Assembly: GCF_014190805.1 (NCBI RefSeq)
Contig: NZ_JACHVQ010000002.1
Location: 434,001 to 498,000, forward strand
Direction: 5' to 3'
DNA length: 64,000 nucleotides
DNA from: Flexivirga oryzae
Lineage (GTDB): Bacteria > Actinomycetota > Actinomycetes > Actinomycetales > Dermatophilaceae
The notes under the pieces were generated by a model. It did not search any database. It saw only the letters and a program-made list of their open reading frames with translations, and was not told where the DNA came from. Positions 57,182 to 64,000 of the stretch are shown piece after piece (the first letter of the stretch is position 1; each line of letters begins with the position of its first letter). The position numbers and the translations under genes are program-made.

Positions 57182-58582
57182 ATGAACACACTCGAACAGC
57201 GATCGATCGACTTCATCCCGCCCGATGAACGGCACGGCTCACCGAGGAGCCTGCTCTTCGTGTGGTTCGCCGCGAACACCTCGATCACGGCAGTCGTCAC
57301 CGGCGCCTTGTTCGTCGTCCTGGGCAACACCGCGCTCTGGTCGATCCCGGCGATCGTGCTGGGCAACATCGCCGGGGGCTTCTTCACGTCCCTGCACTCC
57401 GCGCAGGGCCCGAGGCTCGGTGTGCCGCAAATGATCCAGAGCAGAGCCCAATTCGGCTACCTGGGCGCCATACTCCCACTCGTCCTCGCCCTGATGATCT
57501 TCCTGGGCTTCTACGCGACAGGACTGGTGCTGGGCGGCCAGGCACTGGCCAACCTCCTGCACATCTCCCGGCACCTCGGGGCGGTCCTGTTCGCCGTCGT
57601 GTCAACGGTGCTGGCCATCTACGGTTACCGCTACATCCATCGCTTCTCCCACCTCGCGGCAGTGCTGAGCGGCGTGGTGTTCGTCGGCCTGTTCGTGCGG
57701 ATCGGCTTCGACTCGCACACGGGCGCAGCCTTCAGCCACCACGAGTTCGCGGCCGCCCCGTTCGTCCTCGGCGTCTCACTCTCCGCGTCGTGGCAACTCA
57801 CCTTCGGCCCGTACATCGCCGACTACTCGCGCTACCTGCCGGAGACCACCCCCAAGTCGGCAACCATCGGCTGGACCTTCCTCGGCAGCGTCCTCGGCGG
57901 CTCGCTCGCCATGGTGCTCGGCGCGCTGGTCGCGGCGATCGGCGGCGCCGCGTTCCTGAGCGACCAGGTCGGCTACCTCGCCGACCTCGGGGGCGCGCTG
58001 TCCGCCCTGGTCCTGCTCGCCGTCATCTGCGGCAAGCTCACCGGCGACACGCTGAGCGCGTACGGAGGTTACATGTCGGTGGTCACGATCGTCACCAGCA
58101 TCACCGGCCAGAAGGTGATCCGACCGAAGCACCGCGCCATCTACGTCACGCTGATCTCGGCGGCGGCGCTGGCGATCGCGCTGGCCGCGACCAATTCGTT
58201 CCTCACATCGTTCACCAACTTCCTGCTCTTCCTGCTCTACTTCATGACCCCGTGGTCGGCCATCAACCTCGTCGACTTCTACTGGGTCCGTCGCGAGCAG
58301 TACCGCATCCAGGACCTGTTCGACCCGCACGGCAGCTACGGCCGGATCAACAAGGCAGCGTTCACCGCATACCTGATCGGCGTGGCGATCCAGATCCCGT
58401 TCATGAACAGCAGCCTGTATGTCGGCCCCATCGCCGACTGGCTCGGTGGCGCCGAGGTCGCCTGGGTGCTCGGCTTGCTGGTTGCCGGCGGTCTCTACTA
58501 CGTCCTGTCCGCTGCTGTCCGGAGGGAACACCTTCCGGTTGCGGAGTTACCCGCCGAGCCGGCCTCCGCCGCAGCCAACTGA
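57182..58582 (+). CDS. NCS1-family nucleobase/cytosine-purine permease
   Basis: 466 residues, about 12 membrane helices: SLLFVWFAANTSITAVVTGALFVVLGN, GNIAGGFFTSLHSAQGPRLGVPQMIQSRAQFGYLGAILP (the NCS1 substrate motif), SWQLTFGPYIADYSRYLPETT and INLVDFYWVRREQYRI. Imports a nucleobase, vitamin or hydantoin with protons or sodium. ATG 57182; GTG 57170 would add four residues. Controlled by the divergent GntR; followed 33 bp later by the flavin reductase gene. Confidence 0.92.
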   Translation: MNTLEQRSIDFIPPDERHGSPRSLLFVWFAANTSITAVVTGALFVVLGNTALWSIPAIVLGNIAGGFFTSLHSAQGPRLGVPQMIQSRAQFGYLGAILPLVLALMIFLGFYATGLVLGGQALANLLHISRHLGAVLFAVVSTVLAIYGYRYIHRFSHLAAVLSGVVFVGLFVRIGFDSHTGAAFSHHEFAAAPFVLGVSLSASWQLTFGPYIADYSRYLPETTPKSATIGWTFLGSVLGGSLAMVLGALVAAIGGAAFLSDQVGYLADLGGALSALVLLAVICGKLTGDTLSAYGGYMSVVTIVTSITGQKVIRPKHRAIYVTLISAAALAIALAATNSFLTSFTNFLLFLLYFMTPWSAINLVDFYWVRREQYRIQDLFDPHGSYGRINKAAFTAYLIGVAIQIPFMNSSLYVGPIADWLGGAEVAWVLGLLVAGGLYYVLSAAVRREHLPVAELPAEPASAAAN

Positions 58583-58615
58583 CCCGACACCCTTCCCGAA
58601 ACACGAGGAGTCATC

Positions 58616-59272
58616 GTGAAATACAGCCCTGCCACCGAGCGGAACCCCCTGCCCTACTCCCCCTTCAAGGCGTGCACCGTGCCGCGCCCGATCGGCTGGC
58701 TCTCCAGCGTCAGCCGGGACGGCGTGGAGAACCTCGCGCCATACAGCCAGTGGCAGAACCTGACGTTCGACCCGCCGATGGTGATGTTCTCCGCAAACCA
58801 GTACCCGGACGGCCGGCGCAAGGACACCGTCGTCAACGCGGAGCGGACCGGCTGGTTCGCGTGGAACATGGCCACCTGGGAGCTGCGCGACGCCGTCAAC
58901 ATCAGCGCCATGGCCCTCCCCGATCACGAGAGCGAGTTCGAACGTGCCGGTCTGCGCCGCGAAACCGCAGACCTGTCAGGGGTTCCCATGGTTGCCGACA
59001 GCCCCTGCCACTTCGAGTGCAAGTACCTGTCCACCCACCGCCTGGTGGGCAACTCCGAGGTCGGCACCATCGATATCGTCTTCGCCAGCGTCGAGCGCAT
59101 CCACATCGCGGATGACGCCCTCACGCCGGACGGCAAGCTCGACGTCTCGCGCATCCAGCCCATCGCCCGCATGGGCTACTACGACTACACCGTCGTCAAG
59201 GACACCTTCGAGATGCGCATCCCTGGTGCCACCGCGGAAGCCGCGGACGGACTTGAGGGCGCGGCGGGTTAG
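58616..59272 (+). CDS. Flavin reductase-like / FMN-binding split-barrel protein
   Basis: 218 residues: KYSPATERNPLPYSPFKACTVPRPIGWLSSVSRDGVENLAPYSQWQNLTFDPPMVMFSANQYPDGRRKDTVVNAERTGWFAWNMAT. This is the DIM6/NTAB flavin reductase family, with FMN-binding residues in SxxxGxxNLAPYS and FSANQ. It may supply reduced flavin or act on the permease substrate. GTG 58616 preceded by GAGGAG. Confidence 0.87.
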   Translation: MKYSPATERNPLPYSPFKACTVPRPIGWLSSVSRDGVENLAPYSQWQNLTFDPPMVMFSANQYPDGRRKDTVVNAERTGWFAWNMATWELRDAVNISAMALPDHESEFERAGLRRETADLSGVPMVADSPCHFECKYLSTHRLVGNSEVGTIDIVFASVERIHIADDALTPDGKLDVSRIQPIARMGYYDYTVVKDTFEMRIPGATAEAADGLEGAAG

Positions 59273-59291
59273 CAGGGCGGCACCGTCGACC

Positions 59292-59380
59292 GACAGGCCC
59301 AGCAAACACTGACAGGCTCACCTACACCGGCGCGAATCCGTCCGTGTAAGTGGGCCTGTCGAGCGTAAGTGGGCCTGTCG
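59292..59380. repeat. Double inverted-repeat element between convergent genes
   Basis: Two left arms, GACAGGCCCAGC (59292) and GACAGGCTCACCTACAC (59311-59327), face two right arms, GTGTAAGTGGGCCTGTC (59344-59360) and GTAAGTGGGCCTGTCG (59365-59380). The inner pair makes a 17-bp stem with two mismatches. The element is related to 19311-19385 and sits between two stops, as a bidirectional terminator. Confidence 0.75.
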
Positions 59381-59391
59381 GTGGTGGGGGG

Positions 59392-60846
59392 TCAGGCCGC
59401 GGGGGCGGGAGCACCCTTCCGGCGGCGGCCGGCGATGACGAAGCCGACGGCGACCACTGCGGCCAGTGCACAGGACAGGCCCATGACCAGCCAGCTGAGC
59501 TGGTAGCCGTGCTCGCTCGCCAGGCCCTTCACCGAGGACGCGTGCGCGGACAGGATCGCGCCGAAGACCGCCGAGCCGACGGCCGGGCCGAGGCTGATCG
59601 ACAGCTCGTAGATGCCCTCCCCCATCGACACCTCGTGCTCGCGCAGACCGCCGACGACCAGGGTGCGGGTGGAGCTCTCGATGAAGCCCATGCCGCCGAC
59701 CGCCACCGCCGTCAGCACGACCACCGCGGCCAGGCTGTTGTGCCAGCCGACCAGGCCGAGGAACCCGACGGCCGCCAGCACGGAGCCGATCATCATCACC
59801 GTGCGGAAGCCGATCGCCTTGCCGAGCCAGGCGGTCGACAGGACACCGAGGAACATCACGAAGAAGGTCACGGCCAGCCAGATGCTGATGCCGAAGGGCG
59901 ACAGGCTCAGTCCGTAGCCGAGGACGGCATGCGGTGCGGCCATGAAGGTCGAGCCAACGACCTGGCCGCCGAGAACGGCCAGGTACGTGCAGAATCCGAC
60001 GATGTAGACCGGCACGAAGTGCGGCTTGAAGAGCCACCGCAGGTCGGCGAGCGGCTGGTCGATCCGCAACTCGACGGCCGTCCAGGCGACGAGGATCAGC
60101 GCGCCGAGCACGATGCTGCCGATCACCCGGGCCGACGTCCAGCCCCAGTCCGAGCCCTCGGAGATGCCGAGAAGCAGGAACGCGAAGCCGGCGCCCAGCA
60201 TGACCGCACCGACCCAGTCGACGCGCAGGTCGGAGCGACGCTCCACCTTCTCGCCGCGCACCAGCAGCAGCCCGACCAGGCCGACCAGTGTCCCGACCGC
60301 CGGCAGCCAGAGCGCCCAGGTGGGTCCGTCCGTGTAGCGAGTGATGAATCCGACTGCGACCAAACCGAATACGACACCGAAGATGAGGATCGAGGTGAGG
60401 TAGCTGATCGCGCGCTTGGTGTCGTCGTCGCCGTACCGAGCGCGCACCAGCCCGAACATCAGGGGCAGGTATGCCGGGAACATGCCTTGCAGCACACGCC
60501 CTGCCACGAGCACGGAAAACGTTGGTGCTGCTGCAATCAGGACGGATCCGGCGGCGACGATGGACACCTGGATCCGCAGGATCTTGCGGTGCCCGTACAC
60601 GTCACCGAGCTTGCAGAAGACCGGTGTCGACACGGCGCTGGCGAGGGTGAAGGCGGTCAGTGCCCAGGACAGGGTGCCGACGCCGACGCCGAACTTGGCT
60701 GCCAGCGACGCGTAGACCGGTGAGAAGTAGATCTGCAGCACGCCGCTGAAGAGTTCGACCAGCACCAGCGGTCCGAGGAAGACGGCGAGCGGTTGCCGGG
60801 TGAGCGGTTGCGCTTTGCGCAGTGGGGTTTCCAGTACGTGGGTCAT
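59392..60846 (-). CDS. MFS transporter, DHA2-like (about 14 helices)
   Basis: 484 residues: AVFLGPLVLVELFSGVLQIYFSPVYASLAAKFGVGVGTLSWALTAFTLASAVSTPVFCKLGDVYGHRKIL carries the MFS motif A (GxLxDxxGxRK type), followed by GRVLQGMFPAYLPLMFGLVRARYGDDDTKRAISY and further helices. The length suits the 14-TM DHA2 drug pumps. ATG 60846. It follows the M20 amidohydrolase by 20 bp as its operon partner, so it may import or export the amidohydrolase substrate or product. Confidence 0.9.
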   Translation of the reverse strand: MTHVLETPLRKAQPLTRQPLAVFLGPLVLVELFSGVLQIYFSPVYASLAAKFGVGVGTLSWALTAFTLASAVSTPVFCKLGDVYGHRKILRIQVSIVAAGSVLIAAAPTFSVLVAGRVLQGMFPAYLPLMFGLVRARYGDDDTKRAISYLTSILIFGVVFGLVAVGFITRYTDGPTWALWLPAVGTLVGLVGLLLVRGEKVERRSDLRVDWVGAVMLGAGFAFLLLGISEGSDWGWTSARVIGSIVLGALILVAWTAVELRIDQPLADLRWLFKPHFVPVYIVGFCTYLAVLGGQVVGSTFMAAPHAVLGYGLSLSPFGISIWLAVTFFVMFLGVLSTAWLGKAIGFRTVMMIGSVLAAVGFLGLVGWHNSLAAVVVLTAVAVGGMGFIESSTRTLVVGGLREHEVSMGEGIYELSISLGPAVGSAVFGAILSAHASSVKGLASEHGYQLSWLVMGLSCALAAVVAVGFVIAGRRRKGAPAPAA

Positions 60847-60866
60847 GGTCCTACCTGTTCGGGGAG

Positions 60867-62117
60867 TCACGCCGTCGCCAGCGCGTCGGCGGTGTCGGTC
60901 GGCGTCGCCTCGGCATGCAGCGCGGCGAGGCGGGTCGTGGCGAGTTCGGCATACAGGGCGGCGCCATCGGTGAGGACACCGTCGTCGAAGACGGCGAGCG
61001 GCGAGTGGTTGAACGCCGCGGCGGCCGGGTCGGCGCCGGGAGTGAGCGCGCCGAGCCCGATGAAGGTGCCGGGCACCCGATCGAGCACGTGGGAGAAGTC
61101 CTCCGACCCGGAGACCGGGGTCGCCAGGCGGGTCATCCGCTCCTCCCCGAGCAGGGCGGCGATGACCCGCTCCGCACGCTCGGTCTCGGTCAGATCCGTG
61201 ACGGTGCGCGGGTATTCGGTCCGGTAGTGCACCTCGGCCTCCAGTCCGTGCGCGGCCGCGATCCCCTGCAGCAGCCGTGGGATCGCCACCTGCAGGTGGT
61301 TGCGGTTCTCGTCGGAGAACGTCCGGATGGTCGCCTCGAAGCGTGCCGTGTCGGGTATGACGTTGCGCTTCGTGCCGGCCTGCAGCAGCCCGACCGTCAC
61401 CACCGCCGGATCGAACATGTCGAGCTGCCGGGTGACCATCACCTGCAGCGCGGTGACCATCTCGGCGGCGGTCGTGACCGGGTCCTTCGCGTGGTGCGGC
61501 GCCGACCCGTGCCCGCCGGAGCCGTGCACGACGACCTCCAGCCCGTCGGACGCGCTCATCATCACGCCGGGCTTGGTCAGCAGCTGGCCGTGCGGTGCCA
61601 GGCCGGAGAAGACGTGCATGGCGTATGCCGCGTCCGCGGTGCGTCCGGCCGCCTCGAGCACGCCTTCGCGGAGCATGACGGACGCCCCGTCATACCCCTC
61701 CTCGCCGGGCTGGAACATCAGCACGACGTCGCCGGGCAACTGCTCGACACGATCCGCGAGCAGCCGGGCCGCGCCGGTGAGCATGGCGGTGTGCAGGTCG
61801 TGACCGCAGGCGTGCATCGCACCGTCGACACGCGAGCTGAACGCGACGCCGGACCGCTCCTGCACGGGCAGCGCGTCCATGTCGGCACGCAGCAGGACGA
61901 CAGGGCGGTCCGGTCCGGCCGGCGCACCGCGTCCCCGAAGGACCGCCGTGACCGAGGTCGTGTCCGTGCCCGTCGAGATCTCCAGCGGCAGGCCGTCGAG
62001 CTCACGCAGCACCTTCTGCTGCGTCCGCGGCAGGTCCAGACCGACCTCCGGCTCCTGGTGCAATTCGTGGCGGAAGCGGATCAGGTCGTCGGTCAGGTCG
62101 CGGGGTTCCAGTGACAT
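60867..62117 (-). CDS. M20-family amidohydrolase (hippurate/IAA-amino acid hydrolase type)
   Basis: 416 residues: IRFRHELHQEPEVGLDLPRTQQKVLREL, RADMDALPVQE (metal Asp), DGAMHACGHDLHTAMLTGAARLL, MFQPGEEGYDGASVML (catalytic Glu pair), GGHGSAPHHAKDPV (dimer/His), SGSEDFSHVL. It hydrolyses N-acyl amino acids. ATG 62117 follows GAGGAGA. Divergent from the Lrp-like regulator, which probably controls it. Confidence 0.93.
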   Translation of the reverse strand: MSLEPRDLTDDLIRFRHELHQEPEVGLDLPRTQQKVLRELDGLPLEISTGTDTTSVTAVLRGRGAPAGPDRPVVLLRADMDALPVQERSGVAFSSRVDGAMHACGHDLHTAMLTGAARLLADRVEQLPGDVVLMFQPGEEGYDGASVMLREGVLEAAGRTADAAYAMHVFSGLAPHGQLLTKPGVMMSASDGLEVVVHGSGGHGSAPHHAKDPVTTAAEMVTALQVMVTRQLDMFDPAVVTVGLLQAGTKRNVIPDTARFEATIRTFSDENRNHLQVAIPRLLQGIAAAHGLEAEVHYRTEYPRTVTDLTETERAERVIAALLGEERMTRLATPVSGSEDFSHVLDRVPGTFIGLGALTPGADPAAAAFNHSPLAVFDDGVLTDGAALYAELATTRLAALHAEATPTDTADALATA

Positions 62118-62245
62118 CGGCTCTCCTCGTCGGGTGAAAATCGGCTGGATCGATTGTGAGGTGAGCCGCATCACAGATCACTGAATCCCTACAACCGATC
62201 AGTAACCTGCTAGCTATCCCAGCTTTCATGCTTCAATCACGGAGT

Positions 62246-63271
62246 ATGGCGAGTATTCGCGATATGCCCAGCGAGGAAGATCTGGCCCTGATCAACGCGC
62301 TGCAGATCGCCCCGCGAGCGCACTGGACCGACCTGGCCGACGTGCTCGAGGTGCACCCGACTTCATTGGCGGCGCGCTGGGAACGGCTGCGCGCAACCGG
62401 CACGGCCTGGGTCACCGGACACCTCGTCGGGGATCCCCAGGCGATGTCGCTGTCGTTCCTGGAGGTCGATTGCGACATGCGGCAGCGTGAGACCGTCTCG
62501 GCGGCGCTGACCCGGCTGCCGAACATCGCGACCGTGGAACACTCGGCCGGCGACCGGACCCTGCTGCTGACGGTGATCACCGAGTCGTTCCAGACGTTCA
62601 GCGACGTGGTGATCGAGCAGATCACCGCACTACCCGGCGTGATGGGTTACCGGTCGGCACTGTGCACACGACTGCACCACGGCGGCTGGGCGTGGCGCCT
62701 CGGCGTGCTGAACGCTACCCAACGGGCCCAGATCCAGCGGCTGGCAACCGTGATCGGCCCGACGCAGCCGGTGCCGGACAGCCACCGGGCGTTGCTGCCC
62801 CACCTGGCCGTCAACGGGCGCGCCACTGCAGCCGAGATCGCCCGTGCCGTGGGCCGCAGCCCGGCGACGGTGCAACGCCAGCTGAACCGGGTGATCGCCG
62901 CGAACGTGCTGTCCTTCCGGTGCGAGATAGCCCAGCGTTACAGCGGTTTCCCGGTCAGCTGCCAGTGGTTCGTGCGGGTGCCCGCCGACGCCCACGACCA
63001 AGCGGCCCGGGCCATCGGCGAGCTCCCGCAGGTCCGCCTCGCCGCGTCCACGACCGGTGAGGCGAACATGATCATCGTGATGTGGCTGCGTTCCGTCGCG
63101 GAGGTGATGGACGTGGAGGTCACACTCACCCGGCGGATCCCGGGCATCGAGTTGCTACGCAACAGCATCATCCTGCGTGCCACCAAACGCGTCGGCTGGT
63201 TGCTCAACCCGGACACCACCGGCAAGGGACCGGCGGAGCATCCGCTGGAAGTCACCGACCTCGCGCACTGA
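62246..63271 (+). CDS. Lrp/AsnC-family regulator with two AsnC units
   Basis: About 341 residues. First HTH near SEEDLALINALQIAPRAHWTDLADVLEVHPTSLAARWERLR, then a RAM-like half; second HTH ALLPHLAVNGRATAAEIARAVGRSPATVQRQLNRV, then a second RAM-like half (CQWFVRVPADAHDQAARAIGELPQVRLAASTTGEANMIIVMWLRSVAEVMDVEVTLTRRIPGI). This doubled form is common in actinobacteria. Start could be ATG 62228, 62246 or 62264; 62246 is a compromise. It faces the amidohydrolase/MFS operon. Confidence 0.87.
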   Translation: MASIRDMPSEEDLALINALQIAPRAHWTDLADVLEVHPTSLAARWERLRATGTAWVTGHLVGDPQAMSLSFLEVDCDMRQRETVSAALTRLPNIATVEHSAGDRTLLLTVITESFQTFSDVVIEQITALPGVMGYRSALCTRLHHGGWAWRLGVLNATQRAQIQRLATVIGPTQPVPDSHRALLPHLAVNGRATAAEIARAVGRSPATVQRQLNRVIAANVLSFRCEIAQRYSGFPVSCQWFVRVPADAHDQAARAIGELPQVRLAASTTGEANMIIVMWLRSVAEVMDVEVTLTRRIPGIELLRNSIILRATKRVGWLLNPDTTGKGPAEHPLEVTDLAH

Positions 63272-63288
63272 GCGGCCGTACGAGAGCG

Positions 63289-64000
63289 TCAGCGGTGTCC
63301 GTGCCCGTGTCCGTGCCCATGTCCGTGCCCACGCTGCACCAGCGCCGGAATGAGCTTGTCCGCCTTCGGGGTACCGAGACCGCTCGCAGCGTCCCAACCA
63401 CGGTGCGCCGAGAAGCCGGCAATCACCGGGTCACCCGGGAAGTGGTTGTCCCCGGTCGTCACGTCGTGGAAGTCGTTGGCGTAGTTCTTCCTGGAGTGCG
63501 AGATGGCGTAGAGCGTCGGGTTGATCGCGCCGACCCGCCGCCGGCCGGCCTGATCGGCCAGGGCGATGAGCCCGGCCCACTGCGGCGACCCGGCGCTGGT
63601 GCCTCCGAACAGGTAGGTGGCCTGTGGGTTGTTGCCCGGCGTCCACACCGCCAGCACACCACCGTTGATCGCGGCGTTGTACGCGACGTCAGGAACCCCG
63701 CGGGACCGGAGGTGCAGGTTGCCCCGCTGGTATGACGGGGTGCGGTACAGCACCGAGAAGCCGCCACCACCCGCGGCCTCGTAACCTGGCTCGTTCCAGA
63801 CGGTTTCACTGTGATACGCGCCGGTCAGCCCGTCCGCGTCGAGCATCGTTCCGCCTACACCCGTGACGTTGGGATCGCTGGCCGGCGTGCTCGCCGCCTT
63901 GTAGTAGGAGGTGCCGTCGCAGGTCGGCTGCGCCGATCCCTGGTCTCCCGACGAGGCGAGCAGGGTGATGCCTCGGGCAGTCGCCCTGGCGAACAACCGG
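63289..64000 (-). CDS. S53 (sedolisin/pseudomonalisin) serine-carboxyl protease, 3' part
   Basis: The window ends inside the gene; about 237 C-terminal residues are seen. Motifs: LLASSGDQGSAQ (catalytic Asp region), NVTGVGGTMLDADG, RSRGVPDVAYNAAINGGVLAVW (calcium/substrate site) and YLFGGTSAGSPQWAGLIALADQ (the nucleophile Ser). Secreted acid protease. The end is HGHGHGHGHGHGHR, from a 12-bp DNA repeat, a possible metal-binding tail. The Glu and pro-domain are off the window. Confidence 0.9.
   Translation of the reverse strand, partial: RLFARATARGITLLASSGDQGSAQPTCDGTSYYKAASTPASDPNVTGVGGTMLDADGLTGAYHSETVWNEPGYEAAGGGGFSVLYRTPSYQRGNLHLRSRGVPDVAYNAAINGGVLAVWTPGNNPQATYLFGGTSAGSPQWAGLIALADQAGRRRVGAINPTLYAISHSRKNYANDFHDVTTGDNHFPGDPVIAGFSAHRGWDAASGLGTPKADKLIPALVQRGHGHGHGHGHGHR

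Noticed and set aside
57262..59115. 617-residue plus-strand frame over the permease and flavin reductase
   Set aside because: Out-of-frame reading of two well-supported genes; no domain.
59350..60723. 457-residue plus-strand frame opposite the MFS gene
   Set aside because: Antisense to a transporter with clear membrane helices; only charged low-complexity sequence.

Overview
The window is GC-rich DNA (roughly 70% G+C by eye) from an actinobacterium. Evidence: a WhiB-family regulator, F420/PPOX-type flavoenzymes, frequent GTG starts, ATGA/GTGA gene overlaps, and a neighbourhood (nth, crp, MBL hydrolase, RidA, DUF4177, two ArsA-like ATPases, whiB4, ponA2, metallophosphoesterase) that matches the order known from Mycobacterium tuberculosis Rv3672c-Rv3683. 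The proteins do not look mycobacterial overall; a member of Micrococcales (Dermacoccaceae/Intrasporangiaceae type) is my guess, not a demonstrated assignment.

Layout. 0-14.2 kb: a deazaflavin-type reductase facing a TetR regulator, an AbiEi-like protein bracketed by a 66-bp direct repeat, nhaA, a holin-like protein, a CoA-type NUDIX enzyme and nth, a surface acyltransferase, crp, a PP2C/Ser-Thr kinase pair, an MBL hydrolase, and two tandem secreted GH25 muramidases. 14.2-19.3 kb: a three-level nest of mobile DNA: a group II intron inside an IS3-family element inside the leader of an IS110-family element, which itself sits in a dispersed inverted repeat. 19.4-36 kb: the conserved core resumes (NUDIX, RidA, DUF4177), then a seven-gene coupled operon (histidine kinase, response regulator, hydrolase, DrrAB-type ABC exporter, DedA, MFS), the ArsA-like pair, whiB4, ponA2, YqeY, a metallophosphoesterase and a fructosamine-kinase-like gene. 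Short dispersed repeats are scattered between these genes and one has entered a coding sequence in frame.

36.34-47.54 kb: an 11.1-kb integrative element sits in the 3' end of a tRNA-Pro(CGG) gene, bounded by 23-bp direct repeats, with a tyrosine integrase and an excisionase-like HTH protein. Its cargo is a frameshifted PIN toxin with its HTH partner and a compact cluster that I cannot match to a named system: a SIS-HAD fusion, a PRTase-like protein with a PRPP-loop motif, a P-loop ATPase, and an unrecognised protein, all overlapping, facing a PfkB kinase with an inserted Cys-x2-Cys motif. This is the best candidate for an undescribed, possibly defensive, system.

47.5-64 kb: chromosomal accessory genes. 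A TetR regulator shares a 17-bp operator pattern with the promoter of an acetoacetate-decarboxylase-like/DJ-1/esterase operon in which the esterase is broken. A MazF/RHH toxin-antitoxin pair, an ECF42-type sigma factor with its YCII/DGPF partner, PPOX, VOC and DUF3040 genes follow. A GntR regulator faces an NCS1 permease and flavin reductase; an Lrp regulator faces an M20 amidohydrolase and a 14-TM-type MFS pump. The window ends inside a sedolisin (S53) protease with a His-Gly tail.
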